Assembly: GCF_018403245.1 (NCBI RefSeq)
Contig: NZ_BOSH01000001.1
Span: 496,001 to 560,000 of the forward strand
From: Paenibacillus sp. J2TS4
GTDB taxonomy: Bacteria; Bacillota; Bacilli; Paenibacillales; NBRC-103111
Length of the DNA stretch: 64,000 nucleotides
Reading direction: 5' to 3'
Below, piece after piece: positions 1 through 9,272 of this stretch (its first letter is position 1; every line of letters begins with the position of its first letter). A program made the translations under genes and the position numbers. Under the pieces are notes generated by a model. It saw nothing but the letters and a program-made list of their open reading frames with translations, was not told the DNA's origin and made no database searches.

Positions 1-75
1 GTGACGATAGAAGATCCGCCGATGGAAGAAGTGATTTCGCATATTTATGAGCGGTCGGGAAAGGAGGCGGGGTGA
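1..75 (+). CDS. C-terminal end of an ABC transporter ATP-binding protein (partial)
   Basis: The window opens inside an open frame whose last residues read TIEDPPMEEVISHIYERSG before a TGA at 73-75. A short acidic tail of this kind is usual at the C-terminus of ATPases that partner ABC-2 type permeases, and two such permeases follow at once; the first starts with the ATG directly after this stop. The catalytic motifs lie outside the window, so the assignment rests on context and on the tail. Inferred role: the energising ATPase of the exporter completed by the next two genes. Confidence 0.6.
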   Translation: MTIEDPPMEEVISHIYERSGKEAG

Positions 76-921
76 ATGAAACGGAGAGCCTGGCCGGCCG
101 TTGCGGCTTCGCCACCGTCCACGCTGGCGCTTAAGCTGGCGAAATATGCGGCCGTTGGCAAGATCACGCTGCGCAATCATTTTGCTTATGTGCTGGATTT
201 TGTCATCCGCTCCTTGTTTTTATTGGTCATTCTGTTTATTTTCGTGCAATTGTGGACGGTTACTTATGCCGGCGTCGGAACCGATCAAATTGCCGGGTAT
301 CGCTTTGGGGAGATCATCTGGTATCTCATTTTTGCTGAAGCGATCATTATGGCCTCCCCGAAGCTGAATACAACGATCGAGGAAGAAGTCAAAACCGGCA
401 CCGTAGCTTACCGGCTGTCCCGGCCTCTCAGCTATATCGGCTACCATTATGTCGGATATATGGGCGAGGCTCTGATCCGGTTGGTCGTCAATCTGGTCGT
501 CGGAGGATTGCTAGGCCTTGCGGTCATCGGACCGCCGCAACTGGGCTGGGGCTGGGCTGGCTTCGGGCTGATCGTCCTCGGCTCGTTCACCATCAATTAC
601 TTTATTCGGATGTCGTTGTCGCTGTGCTCTTTTTGGCTGGAAGAGACGCAGGGGCTCGCTTTCGTGTACGATAAGCTGCTCTTTACGGTCGGGGGCATGA
701 TGCTGCCGCTGGAGCTGTTTCCCGATGCTCTGAGAGCGGTTTGCGAATGGCTTCCTTTTCAAACCATTGTGTATTTCGCGGCCAAAACAGCGATCCACTA
801 CGACACGGGGAGGCTGCTCAGCATGCTGGCAGTGCAATGCCTTTGGGTGGCGGTATTGGGATTATTAACGGTCGGGATCTATCGAAAAGGGGTGAAGATG
901 CTGCATGTTAACGGCGGGTAA
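76..921 (+). CDS. ABC-2 family transporter permease, first subunit
   Basis: A 281-residue integral membrane protein with about six hydrophobic segments (roughly residues 42-62, 85-100, 130-155, 165-185, 200-225 and 250-270). It looks like the DUF990-type ABC-2 permeases that form pairs with a second, similar permease and one ATPase. The segment EEEVKTGTVAYRLSRP after the second membrane span resembles the conserved cytoplasmic loop of this family. The start abuts the stop of the upstream ATPase and the end overlaps the next permease by 17 bases, so the three are almost certainly one operon. The substrate cannot be read from sequence. Confidence 0.8.
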   Translation: MKRRAWPAVAASPPSTLALKLAKYAAVGKITLRNHFAYVLDFVIRSLFLLVILFIFVQLWTVTYAGVGTDQIAGYRFGEIIWYLIFAEAIIMASPKLNTTIEEEVKTGTVAYRLSRPLSYIGYHYVGYMGEALIRLVVNLVVGGLLGLAVIGPPQLGWGWAGFGLIVLGSFTINYFIRMSLSLCSFWLEETQGLAFVYDKLLFTVGGMMLPLELFPDALRAVCEWLPFQTIVYFAAKTAIHYDTGRLLSMLAVQCLWVAVLGLLTVGIYRKGVKMLHVNGG

Positions 922-1699
922 GCTGCTTAGGTTTTGCCTGTTTTGCTGGAAGCTGAATTTGGCGGGGGCGCTGGAATTCCGGCTGAATTTCCTGCTTACG
1001 GCCGGGATGATGGTTATCAACAATACCGTCTGGATTTTTTTCTGGGGAGTGTATTTTACGAGCTTTCCGATAGTGAACGGCTGGGAGTTTCGGGATGTCA
1101 TGATGATGTGGGCGATCGGGACGATTGGCTTCGGGGTGTCGGCCACCTTGTTCGGCAATTCTTTGCAAATTGCCAATATGGTAGCCAACGGACGGCTGGA
1201 TGTCTACCTTGCCCAGCCTAAGCCGGTCCTGCTCCACGTGCTGGTCAGCCGTATGTCGCTATCGGCGATCGGGGATGTTCTGTTCGGGCTGATTCTATAT
1301 GGAGTGTTCGGAGACCATACTTTCACCGGGGCGATTTTGTTCGTTCTGGCTTCTTTGCTGGCAACAGTATTCTTTGTATTTTTTCATGTTCTCACCCAAT
1401 CGCTCGCTTTTTATATCGGAAACGCAGAAGGAGTAGGCTATCAACTGTTCAACATTTTCATTACGTTCAGCACCTATCCGACGGATATTTTTAGAGGCTG
1501 GATCCGGCTGGTCCTGTTCACAGTCATTCCCGCCGGATTCATCAGTTATATGCCGGTAGGATTATTGCGGGAAATGGATTTCGGTTTTATACTGCGGGCA
1601 GCGGCGGCTGCCCTTCTCTTGACAGCCGCCGCCTTGTTTGTTTTCTACCGGGGGCTTGCGAGGTATAGCTCCGGGAATCAGATCGGCTTACGGATGTAA
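905..1699 (+). CDS. ABC-2 family transporter permease, second subunit
   Basis: A 264-residue membrane protein with about six hydrophobic segments, paired with the preceding permease. The motif NGRLDVYLAQPKPVLLHVLVSR is the counterpart of the loop in the first permease (TGTVAYRLSRPL) and typifies this family. The gene overlaps the upstream gene by 17 bases, indicating translational coupling. It ends only 16 bases from the convergent nuclease gene, and I see no terminator in that gap. Expected role: half of the membrane channel of a heteromeric exporter; substrate unknown. Confidence 0.8.
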   Translation: MLTAGKLLRFCLFCWKLNLAGALEFRLNFLLTAGMMVINNTVWIFFWGVYFTSFPIVNGWEFRDVMMMWAIGTIGFGVSATLFGNSLQIANMVANGRLDVYLAQPKPVLLHVLVSRMSLSAIGDVLFGLILYGVFGDHTFTGAILFVLASLLATVFFVFFHVLTQSLAFYIGNAEGVGYQLFNIFITFSTYPTDIFRGWIRLVLFTVIPAGFISYMPVGLLREMDFGFILRAAAAALLLTAAALFVFYRGLARYSSGNQIGLRM

Positions 1700-1715
1700 T
1701 CTAGAAGCGGGCTGT

Positions 1716-3206
1716 CTACCGACTGCCGGGTGTTGGTGTCTGGTGGTTGGCTTGCTTCCGCATAATGCTGGATAAAGGATCGGGAACCGTGTAGGTAATA
1801 GACTCATTCACCCCCACATCCAATATGCCCTTGTTATACTGCACCCCGATAAGGTGGGCTCCATCCGGGGAGACAATGCCCAATGAGCGGCCGGAATCGG
1901 ACGTTCCGTTAAGCCCCTGGTTTTCTCCCGGAGTGAAGACGGAGAGCAGCTGCTCCGGAGGCAGACCCTCCTCGGTCAGGCCGTAATTGGCGAGAAACTC
2001 GTCCATCCCCAGATCGTAGCAGCAGGGCTGCTTTTTGATCCAGACCACTTTGGTCTCTTGAGGACGGATGATCGTGGAGATGCTGAAGCTGTCCTTGGTG
2101 ATGGTCCATTTATTGGATTTCGATTTGTCAAAAGGAAGCGCGGGATCATAATAGTAATAGATTTGGTAGCCTTCCAAATCGATCTCCCGATCGGTGTTGT
2201 TGTATATTTCGACGTAGTTGTAGCTCCCCTGCTCCCGTGAATTGGGAACGACTTCGGTAATGAGCAGGGAGGTGGACAGTGTTGCTTTGGGGACGGTTTC
2301 TTCCGTCGATTTGCTCGCCTTCTGCAGGATGACATCCACCATGACCGGATAATGATCGCTCGGATATTGCCCATCCAGGTGGAAGGTTACTATTTCTCCA
2401 CGCAAAACGTTGATTTTTCCGCTGTATAAAATCCAGTCGATCCGCCGTGAGCATCCTCCACCCGTAGGGTCTTTGTAATTGTGGAAGGTGCCCAGATGAT
2501 CATTCACTCGCCGCTTCGCGTCAGAGAATGCATCCTGAAGGCCGCCTTCGCCGGTAAGCTTATGGTACACTTCTCCGTCAGGAGAGGTATTAAAGTCGCC
2601 GGTCAAGATGACCGGAACCTCCGGATCAAACTCTGCCATCCTGTCCAGAATCAATTGGGCGCTCTTTTCTCGGGCCGCTTCAGATTGATGGTCCAAGTGC
2701 GTATTGACGAAATAGAAGGTTTTTCCGGTAGAGATATCCTGGAAACGAACCCAGGTGACCATTCGCGGGATCCGATTCCCCCAGCCGGTTGAACTGATTA
2801 AATTGGGCGTGTCGGACAGCCAGAAATGGGAATGCTCCAGCGGAAGCACCCGCGCTTTGTTGTAAAAAACAGCCATATGCTCGCCCAAATTTCCGCCTTC
2901 ACGGCCAATGCCGATCCAATCATACTCGGGCAGGTCCGCTTGCAGATCGGATAACTGATGATAGAGGCCCTCCTGGGTGCCGATCACATCCGGCTTCTCC
3001 TGCATAATTAATTCTTTCATTACCGGACGGCGCTTCTCCCACGGCTGTTCGTCCTTGGCTGCCGCATAACGCAGGTTGAAGGTCATCATGCGCAGAGGTC
3101 CGGATGAGGCCTCCGCTGCCTCCGCAGGAGAATAAACAGCAGTGAAGGAGCCGGAGATCATAACGGCGATTAACAAAAGAATAATAGAAATACGGCGCAA
3201 GTTCAA
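1716..3206 (-). CDS. Secreted endonuclease/exonuclease/phosphatase-family protein with C-terminal lamin-tail domain
   Basis: A 496-residue exported protein. An N-terminal signal peptide (about residues 1-30, ending near SPAEAAEA) is followed by a DNase I-like EEP domain (about 38-295) carrying the family signatures TFNLRYA, IGTQEGL (metal-binding Glu), NTHLDHQS, LTGDFNTSP, RIDWILY and SDHYPV. After a short linker, residues 312-470 form a lamin-tail (LTD) domain that begins LLITEVVPNS and continues NYVEIYNNTDREIDLEGYQIY. EEP domains hydrolyse phosphodiester or phosphomonoester bonds, and LTD domains are common in secreted bacterial hydrolases. Likely an extracellular nuclease or phosphatase; the substrate is uncertain. 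The gene is convergent with the ABC exporter operon. Confidence 0.85.
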   Translation of the reverse strand: MNLRRISIILLLIAVMISGSFTAVYSPAEAAEASSGPLRMMTFNLRYAAAKDEQPWEKRRPVMKELIMQEKPDVIGTQEGLYHQLSDLQADLPEYDWIGIGREGGNLGEHMAVFYNKARVLPLEHSHFWLSDTPNLISSTGWGNRIPRMVTWVRFQDISTGKTFYFVNTHLDHQSEAAREKSAQLILDRMAEFDPEVPVILTGDFNTSPDGEVYHKLTGEGGLQDAFSDAKRRVNDHLGTFHNYKDPTGGGCSRRIDWILYSGKINVLRGEIVTFHLDGQYPSDHYPVMVDVILQKASKSTEETVPKATLSTSLLITEVVPNSREQGSYNYVEIYNNTDREIDLEGYQIYYYYDPALPFDKSKSNKWTITKDSFSISTIIRPQETKVVWIKKQPCCYDLGMDEFLANYGLTEEGLPPEQLLSVFTPGENQGLNGTSDSGRSLGIVSPDGAHLIGVQYNKGILDVGVNESITYTVPDPLSSIMRKQANHQTPTPGSR

Positions 3207-3508
3207 AGTAAATCCTCCTTTATCGTTAGGCCAAGATGGCTAGTTTAAGCAGGCTGTTAATAGCCCCCTTTCCATCGGATTTGGCTTCATCATATACCAA
3301 TAAAGCTTTCACAACTATTAACATTTTTTTAGGTTATTGTCGCTTTTTTCTTTTCCGACGGATCTGCTGTATTTCTTTATAAGTTACTTCAATAGAAGCT
3401 TGTCCTCATAGATTTATCAAAATTTTTCTTTAATTTTTGCTCAGATTTAGTTAAGGTAAGGAATAAGGATGTGATTTCCATAACCGTCACGGAAAAGGAG
3501 TGGGAGCG
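3207..3508. other. Divergent intergenic region
   Basis: About 300 bases between the nuclease gene (minus strand) and the phospholipase-like gene (plus strand). It is AT-rich and must hold both promoters, but I cannot name convincing -35/-10 pairs. The only clear signal is AAGGAG at 3495-3500, eight bases before the ATG at 3509. Confidence 0.5.
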
Positions 3509-4168
3509 ATGCCGTCTCAATTAGTCCATTTGGCCGTAGCTGTGAAGATGAACGAATCCGGGGGAGCCGGGCCAGCCCCTTCTTTTGTGCTTGGAAGCAT
3601 AGCCCCCGACGCCATTCATAAGCGCCCTGGTACGAACCGGGAGGATAAAACCCGGACTCATCTCTATATTAATCAGCCCGGAGCCGATGCCTCCGGGATT
3701 ATTCGAAGCTTCCTCCAGCCTTACTTTGCATCGACAGAAGTTGCAGAAGATAAGAGGCAGTTGGTTCTAGGCTACGCAGCTCATCTGCTGACCGATTACT
3801 ACTGGCTGCAATCTTTGAATGCCCAGTATGTCGAGGCGGTTGCTCCGCATATGTCGAAGGAAGAAATCCGTACTCTTTACTACCGGGAAACGGATAAAAA
3901 TGAATTTCGCCTTTATCGCGAGGCCTCTTGGCGGCCTGCCATATGGGAACTGCTGCGTTCAGCGAAGGTGCAGGAAGTAGAGCCTTATTTAACCGCCGAA
4001 GAAATTGATCTGTGGCGTGAACGTGTACTAACGTGGCCGGAAGTTAACGAGGAGACGGAGTGCGTTCCGGAATATTTTACAGCGGATAAAATCGAGCTTT
4101 TTATTGATGAGACTTCTGTTAAGGTAGAACGGGAGCTGTCGCCTTATTGGCAAGCTTCAAAAAATTAA
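3509..4168 (+). CDS. Zinc-dependent phospholipase C-like hydrolase
   Basis: A 219-residue protein starting MPSQLVHLAVA. I chose the ATG at 3509 over an in-frame GTG at 3500 because AAGGAG (3495-3500) lies eight bases before the ATG and would overlap the GTG. Histidines and aspartates typical of zinc phospholipase C/S1-P1-like helical hydrolases can be seen: HLAVAV near the N-terminus, GSIAPDAIH at about 30, HLYIN at about 50 and AAHLLTDYYW at about 90. No signal peptide is evident, so it is probably cytoplasmic. The substrate is unknown; hypothetical proteins of this type are often simply called hydrolases. Confidence 0.6.
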   Translation: MPSQLVHLAVAVKMNESGGAGPAPSFVLGSIAPDAIHKRPGTNREDKTRTHLYINQPGADASGIIRSFLQPYFASTEVAEDKRQLVLGYAAHLLTDYYWLQSLNAQYVEAVAPHMSKEEIRTLYYRETDKNEFRLYREASWRPAIWELLRSAKVQEVEPYLTAEEIDLWRERVLTWPEVNEETECVPEYFTADKIELFIDETSVKVERELSPYWQASKN

Positions 4169-4310
4169 GGCATTGCTATGGAGATGGGAGTCGGTTCAGC
4201 AAGAAAGATTATTGGCCGTAAGGATTTATCGGGATTCATCCTATAGGAAAAATGAGGGGAAACAACAGCATGGAGACTTCAGAGTGGAAGCAGATCAGGG
4301 AGGGAATCGA

Positions 4311-4817
4311 ATGGAGCGCCGAAGGCGGCTTTCGTGGCTCTTTGTTGCGCTTACGATAGTCAGAAGAATAGTCATTGTTGTGTTAGGTGTATGGTTAGTG
4401 TTTTATCTAACCCGCTATTTACCGGATAGAGGTTACGGGGATCCATCGATTCAAGAGCTGGTAGACAGCGGGCAGGCCCAAGCTTACAGTTTAAATGCAC
4501 ATTTACTAATTGATCAAGATAAGTTTACCGTGAAAAAAATGGTCATTTCCCCTGAGCATGTCTATCTTATTTATTCATTGAAAAAGGCTGAGCCCGGCTG
4601 GTCGTTTCCTGGCAATTCCATCAAGCTTGTTGATGATCAAGGCCGGGAGCTTACGTATAGTGGAGGAAGCAGCAGCGGTAAAGTATGGGGCGAGAGCGGA
4701 ATCCAGACCTACAACCGGACGGAAGGGGAAATCAAGGAACTGACCTTGCAATACGAATGGTTCGACAGACGAGCGAGCATGCGGCTGCTTTCTATTGAGG
4801 AGGGGGCCCATGAATAA
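4311..4817 (+). CDS. Hypothetical single-span membrane protein
   Basis: A 168-residue protein with a basic N-terminus (MERRRRLSW) and one membrane span (about residues 12-35), followed by an extracytoplasmic domain of about 130 residues. The ATG at 4311 is preferred because AGGGAGGG lies at 4298-4305 and because the longer upstream frame has no hydrophobic or recognisable content. A 29-codon frame with its own GAGGGG site (4270-4359) overlaps the start in another frame and may couple translation. The extracytoplasmic part faintly recalls the Ig-like C-terminal domains of Paenibacillus anti-sigma-type proteins, but I do not recognise it. It overlaps the next gene by eight bases. Confidence 0.55.
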   Translation: MERRRRLSWLFVALTIVRRIVIVVLGVWLVFYLTRYLPDRGYGDPSIQELVDSGQAQAYSLNAHLLIDQDKFTVKKMVISPEHVYLIYSLKKAEPGWSFPGNSIKLVDDQGRELTYSGGSSSGKVWGESGIQTYNRTEGEIKELTLQYEWFDRRASMRLLSIEEGAHE

Positions 4818-5403
4818 AAGAAGGGCAAGAATAACGGTGGAGTGGATCCTAGCCGTCGTACTCCTGGTCGTTTATATTAAGGTCGATTATTCGGCCTATG
4901 GCAGCTTCCAGGCTCGCCAAGCTCACGAGCAATCGGAAAGAAGCTATCATTACGGTCCTTCCGAAATCGTCCGTGAGATAGATTTTGACAACGTTAAAAT
5001 ATATCTCGGCACCTACAAGCAATGGTTTTCCGCGAATACGGTAATTAAAAGAGGATTAAGGTGGTACCCGGGAGGCGGTGTGGGAGGAACGCAGATCGAC
5101 CCGAGTGAACAAGTCAATTATCATTGGTCGGTCTCGCAAATCAACGATCGTCTAAGGCTTGCTTTGTGGAATGGCTATGTGTCGGATCCAACGATTACAA
5201 CGGTGACTATGGAAGTTGAAGTCAATGAAAAAACAGGAAGCGCGGCGAGTCATGACAGCTCGAAAAAGGAAGTATGGGAGCAGCCGATTATCGACGATTC
5301 TATGTTTGTTTTTGTTTGGAATGAGGAGGAAACCGCCTATTCCGTTAAATATTTAAGAGGGCTTGATAAAGACGGGAAAGTAGTATACGAGAAAGCTTTC
5401 TAG
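4810..5403 (+). CDS. Hypothetical membrane-anchored protein
   Basis: A 197-residue protein with a short basic N-terminus (MNKRRAR), one membrane span (about residues 10-26) and an extracytoplasmic domain. The ATG at 4810 is chosen over an upstream in-frame TTG because GGAGGGGG immediately precedes it at the right distance. The start lies inside the end of the preceding gene, so the two are likely translated together and may act together. I do not recognise a family. The C-terminal part (MFVFVWNEEETAYSVKYL) looks like a beta-rich domain. A terminator follows. Confidence 0.5.
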   Translation: MNKRRARITVEWILAVVLLVVYIKVDYSAYGSFQARQAHEQSERSYHYGPSEIVREIDFDNVKIYLGTYKQWFSANTVIKRGLRWYPGGGVGGTQIDPSEQVNYHWSVSQINDRLRLALWNGYVSDPTITTVTMEVEVNEKTGSAASHDSSKKEVWEQPIIDDSMFVFVWNEEETAYSVKYLRGLDKDGKVVYEKAF

Positions 5404-5716
5404 AAATCCGTATGAGGAGAGAAGCTGGGCTGTGAGACTAAAGATATAAAGAACAGAAGTAGAGAAAGAACATGATAGCAATAAACTAACAGGCTGCCCA
5501 TGGCAGTCTGTTTTTGCGTGCGTATGGCGAATGAGCCAATAAATATACCTTAGCGTGCGCTATCCGCATTTTGTTGGCGGAACCCCGATAATGAATGTTC
5601 AGTCCAGTTCATGAATATTTCGGCTTTAAGATTGCAAATGAATATAGACGGTAATCGCCTTCGTCCATTACGTTAGTGTTGTGATACGAATTTTGCGGAA
5701 GTGAGTTGAGTGAATC
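5404..5716. other. Intergenic region upstream of the Lpl-type operon
   Basis: 313 bases. It contains a rho-independent terminator for the preceding gene (5489-5515) and, closer to the permease gene, the motif TAGACGG at 5645-5659 that is nearly repeated upstream of the AraC-type regulator at 14181. Otherwise I see no clear promoter. Confidence 0.5.
5489..5515 (+). terminator. Rho-independent terminator
   Basis: ACAGGCTGCC pairs with GGCAGTCTGT (one G-T wobble) across a three-base loop and runs into TTTTTGC. It ends the small membrane protein operon. Confidence 0.85.
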
Positions 5717-6691
5717 ATGCAGCAGATGACGGTCAAGCCGAAGCAAACGACGCAGCATCATGCAGAGAAAACCAAACGGAAATACGGCTCGTTTCTCCTC
5801 AGAGATTTGAAGCGGGATAGATGGTTGTATTACTTGCTTATGCCCGGCTTACTGTATTTTATTCTATTCAAATATTTGCCCATGCTCGGTACAGTCATTG
5901 CGTTCCAGGATTATCACCCTTACTCGGGGATTTTGGAGAGCAAGTGGGTAGGGTGGAAGCATTTTGTCCGTTTCTTCTCCGATGAAATGTTCTGGGGTTT
6001 GTTCCGAAATACAATGGTTCTGGCTGTCTACAATTTGCTGTTTTTCTTTCCATTGCCGATCATCATTGCACTTATGTTAAATGAGGTCAGACAAGAACTA
6101 TTTAAACGTTTTGTACAAACCGTCATTTACATTCCTCACTTTATTTCCTGGGTAGTGGTTGTCGGATTTGCCTATATTTTGTTCGCGACTGAAGACGGGA
6201 TCGTGAATGAAGCTCTAACTTCAATGGGGTTTGAGAGAATCAATTTCCTATTGAGCAATGACTGGTTTCGAACGATGATTACGTCTCAGGTCATTTGGAA
6301 AGAAACCGGATGGGGAACGATTATTTTTCTCGCGGCACTGGCGGGGGTGGACCAGCAATTATACGAAGCGGCGCGAATCGACGGGGCAAATCGCTGGCAG
6401 CAGCTGTGGACCGTGACTATGCCGGCGATTCGAAGTACGATCATCATTTTACTGATCCTTCGTTTGGGCAGTTTTTTGGATAATGGCTTCGAACAAATAT
6501 TTTTAATGCTTAATCCACTTAATCGCGATGTCGGAGAGGTGTTCGATACGTATGTCTATACTTCCGGCATACAAAACGGGCAGTTTAGCTTCAGCACTGC
6601 CGTAGGGTTGTTCAAATCACTCATCGGTTTCATTCTGGTCGTTGCCGCAAATTACGGCGCAAAAAAAATCGGAGAAGAGGGGGTCTATTAA
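5717..6691 (+). CDS. Carbohydrate ABC transporter permease, LplB-like
   Basis: A 324-residue binding-protein-dependent permease with six predicted membrane spans. The EAA loop that contacts the ATPase is clear at about residues 216-237 (EAARIDGANRWQQLWTVTMP). The N-terminal sequence LLMPGLLYFILFKYLPMLGTVIAF is typical of the LplB/YtcP group, which imports oligosaccharides such as oligogalacturonides or other plant glycans. It is followed two bases after its stop by the partner permease, then by a lipoprotein binding protein. No ATPase gene is in the cluster; such systems usually use a shared MsmK-type ATPase encoded elsewhere. Confidence 0.9.
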   Translation: MQQMTVKPKQTTQHHAEKTKRKYGSFLLRDLKRDRWLYYLLMPGLLYFILFKYLPMLGTVIAFQDYHPYSGILESKWVGWKHFVRFFSDEMFWGLFRNTMVLAVYNLLFFFPLPIIIALMLNEVRQELFKRFVQTVIYIPHFISWVVVVGFAYILFATEDGIVNEALTSMGFERINFLLSNDWFRTMITSQVIWKETGWGTIIFLAALAGVDQQLYEAARIDGANRWQQLWTVTMPAIRSTIIILLILRLGSFLDNGFEQIFLMLNPLNRDVGEVFDTYVYTSGIQNGQFSFSTAVGLFKSLIGFILVVAANYGAKKIGEEGVY

Positions 6692-6692
6692 C

Positions 6693-7568
6693 ATGGTGAA
6701 GGATCGCTCTCCGGGAAGCGTATTGTTCGATACAGTCAATTATGCTTCATTGCTTGCGTTTTCTCTATTGATGATTGTTCCTTTTATATACGTCCTTTCC
6801 GGGTCATTGGCATCTTCAGAAGAAATATTAACGCGAAAGTTCATATGGATTCCGAATCACTTTAGTTTGGCGGGATATCAATATATTTTCTCGACGAAAA
6901 CGATATTCCGCAGCCTGCTGATCACGACTTTTATAACAGGGGTGGGGACGTTAATCAACTTGGCGTTTACTGCATCGATGGCATATCCGCTCGCTCGCAA
7001 AAACCTTCGCTGGCGCCGCGGTTTGATGCTAATGGTCATATTTACGATTTTATTCAACGGCGGCATTATCCCTACTTTTTTTGTCGTCAAAGCATTCGGC
7101 ATGTTGGATACGTACTGGTCACTGTGGATTCCGGGAGCGATCAGTGCTTTCAACCTTATTTTACTCAAAAATTTTTTCCAAAACCTTCCGGAAAGCATTG
7201 AGGAGTCTGCGAAAATCGACGGATGCAACGACCTGCAGTGTCTATATAAGATCGTCATCCCTTTATCGATGCCCGCCATCACCACCTTTTCTCTGTTTTA
7301 TGCGGTAGGGCATTGGAACTCGTTTTTTAATGCGATTTTATATATTAATGATATGGCCAAATGGCCGATTCAGGTTTGGCTTCGTCAAATCGTTATTCTA
7401 TCGGCAGGCGGATTTACGGACAGCAGCGTTTCGGCCGAAACGATGATTCCCCCGGATACGATCAAGTACGCTGTCATTATCGTGGCGACGATTCCGGTAT
7501 TGCTTGTCTACCCTTTTTTGCAGAAACATTTTGCCAAAGGCGTACTGCTAGGATCGGTAAAAGGATAG
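6693..7568 (+). CDS. Carbohydrate ABC transporter permease, YtcP-like
   Basis: A 291-residue permease with six predicted spans and an EAA loop at about residues 167-195 (ESAKIDGCNDLQCLYKIVIP). The ATG at 6693 follows GGAGAAGAGGGGG, one base after the stop of the upstream permease, so the two are translated together. The C-terminus (FLQKHFAKGVLLGSVKG) is diagnostic for the YtcP branch. It forms the membrane channel with the LplB-like protein. Substrate inferred from context: a plant or microbial polysaccharide fragment. Confidence 0.9.
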   Translation: MVKDRSPGSVLFDTVNYASLLAFSLLMIVPFIYVLSGSLASSEEILTRKFIWIPNHFSLAGYQYIFSTKTIFRSLLITTFITGVGTLINLAFTASMAYPLARKNLRWRRGLMLMVIFTILFNGGIIPTFFVVKAFGMLDTYWSLWIPGAISAFNLILLKNFFQNLPESIEESAKIDGCNDLQCLYKIVIPLSMPAITTFSLFYAVGHWNSFFNAILYINDMAKWPIQVWLRQIVILSAGGFTDSSVSAETMIPPDTIKYAVIIVATIPVLLVYPFLQKHFAKGVLLGSVKG

Positions 7569-7633
7569 GGCGCTGTGATAGTTCGATCACAAGGCCTGTC
7601 ATTTTATAAAAATGGCTATTTGGAGGGGTTAGT

Positions 7634-9178
7634 ATGAACCAAAAAAACAACATTTTGCGGAAAGGAACGGCTCTTTTGTTTACAACCATTTTAGTCGCCA
7701 CAGTGTTTGCGGGATGCGGTCAAAATGAGAATCCAAGCCCCGGGGCTTCCGGACTTATAACATCTTCCTCACCTGCAGAGTTCTTTCAATTGAGCATCAT
7801 GGCGCCTCTCTACTCGTCGCAGCCTCCCGTGACGGACGATTCCAATCCGGCATTTAAGGCTTTGCAGGAGCTTACGAATACGAAACTGCAGGTCACTTTC
7901 GTTCCATCGGCAACTTACAATGACAAAGTAAACGTATCGATCGCTTCCGGTACAGTTCCGCAAGCCATGGTTGTTTTGGAGAACAAACACCCGTCTATCA
8001 TTAATGCCGTTCGTTCAGGCGCATTTTGGGAAGTAGGACCCTACATCGAGGAATTTCCTAATTTATCAAAATACTGGAATGATACGATTGCTGCCAATAT
8101 GGCTGTGGACGGGAAAATATACGGGATTTACCGCGCTCGTCCATTCGTTCGCTTCGGCGTCGTCTACCGCAAGGATTGGCTGGAAAATGTCGGTTTGCAG
8201 CCGCCTGAAACTATAGACGATCTGTACAATATGGCGAAAGCCTTTACATTGAACGATCCGAATAAGAGCGGCAAGAATGATACGTACGGGTTGAACATGA
8301 TTGGAAGCGTTAACGATACGATGCGCATCATCCAAACTTCTATGGGCGGGTATAATCAATGGGGCATCCAGGACGGCAAAATCACGAATGAAGTCATGAC
8401 AAAAGAACATATGGAGACTTTGAAACTATTCCGCAAGATGTATGAGGAGAAACTGATCAATCAGGATTTCGCTGCGTTGAAAGGTATCAAGCTATATGAA
8501 GGGTTCAATCAAGGGAAAGCAGGCATGTATTTTGCCGTCATTGATGACGGGGCCAATAAACATGATGACTTGTATAAGTTGAATCCGAATGCCAAAGTCG
8601 ATGTAGCGATGGCGTTCAATGGTCCTGCCGGACCTAAATCGAATGCTCTGCCCGGTTTTGCCGGCGTCTTCATGTTTCCGAAAAGCAGCGTGAAGACGGT
8701 AGAGGAACTGAAGCAAGTTTTGGCTTACTTCGATAAAGCGCTTGATCCGGAAGTGATCAAGCTCGGAGCATTTGGCGTGGAGGGGATGCACTATAAGACG
8801 GAGAACGGGCAGCCCTTATTTACCGATCAAAATTTGTATGCAGAGCAAGTTGACCAGTTGACTCAGCTCAAGGTTGCTCCGGTCGATACGGGGTTGCCAG
8901 CGGAAAATCCGTTAATGGCGACCGTCAGAAAGCTTTGGAAAGAGAACGAGAAGAACGGCATTTCCAATGCGGCTCAACCGTTCGTATCGCAAACCGAAGC
9001 AGAAATTGGCGCCGAACTGGAAAAATTGCTGAGCGACGCAAGAGTCAAATTCATCATGGGCGAGTTGGACGAAGCCGGATATGCCAAGTCTATTGCAGAA
9101 TGGCGGGAAAAAGGCGGCGACAAAATTAGCGAAGAATATACCGAAGAGTATCAAAAGACGCTTCGCATGCGGAAATGA
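7634..9178 (+). CDS. Extracellular solute-binding lipoprotein, LplA-like
   Basis: A 514-residue lipoprotein. Residues 1-27 are a signal peptide ending in the lipobox VFAGC, so Cys28 would be lipidated and the protein held at the outer face of the membrane. The mature part resembles the large LplA/YtcQ solute-binding proteins of family 1, with segments such as GTVPQAMVVLENKHP, AVDGKIYGIYRARP and RFGVVYRKDWLENVGLQPP that are typical of these sugar binders. The ribosome site TGGAGGGG precedes the start. It is the specificity subunit of the two upstream permeases. Confidence 0.9.
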   Translation: MNQKNNILRKGTALLFTTILVATVFAGCGQNENPSPGASGLITSSSPAEFFQLSIMAPLYSSQPPVTDDSNPAFKALQELTNTKLQVTFVPSATYNDKVNVSIASGTVPQAMVVLENKHPSIINAVRSGAFWEVGPYIEEFPNLSKYWNDTIAANMAVDGKIYGIYRARPFVRFGVVYRKDWLENVGLQPPETIDDLYNMAKAFTLNDPNKSGKNDTYGLNMIGSVNDTMRIIQTSMGGYNQWGIQDGKITNEVMTKEHMETLKLFRKMYEEKLINQDFAALKGIKLYEGFNQGKAGMYFAVIDDGANKHDDLYKLNPNAKVDVAMAFNGPAGPKSNALPGFAGVFMFPKSSVKTVEELKQVLAYFDKALDPEVIKLGAFGVEGMHYKTENGQPLFTDQNLYAEQVDQLTQLKVAPVDTGLPAENPLMATVRKLWKENEKNGISNAAQPFVSQTEAEIGAELEKLLSDARVKFIMGELDEAGYAKSIAEWREKGGDKISEEYTEEYQKTLRMRK

Positions 9179-9272
9179 GGGCGGAGAAAGGAGGTGAAAC
9201 AGGCCTCATTTGTGAATGTGCTTGCGGAAGAGTCTATGTGGCAGGCAATGGAACGTGGAGAATGGCCGGAGC

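Noticed and set aside
4270..4359. 29-codon frame with a GAGGGG site overlapping the start of a membrane protein gene
   Set aside because: Too short to support as a gene by sequence alone; noted as possible translational coupling only.
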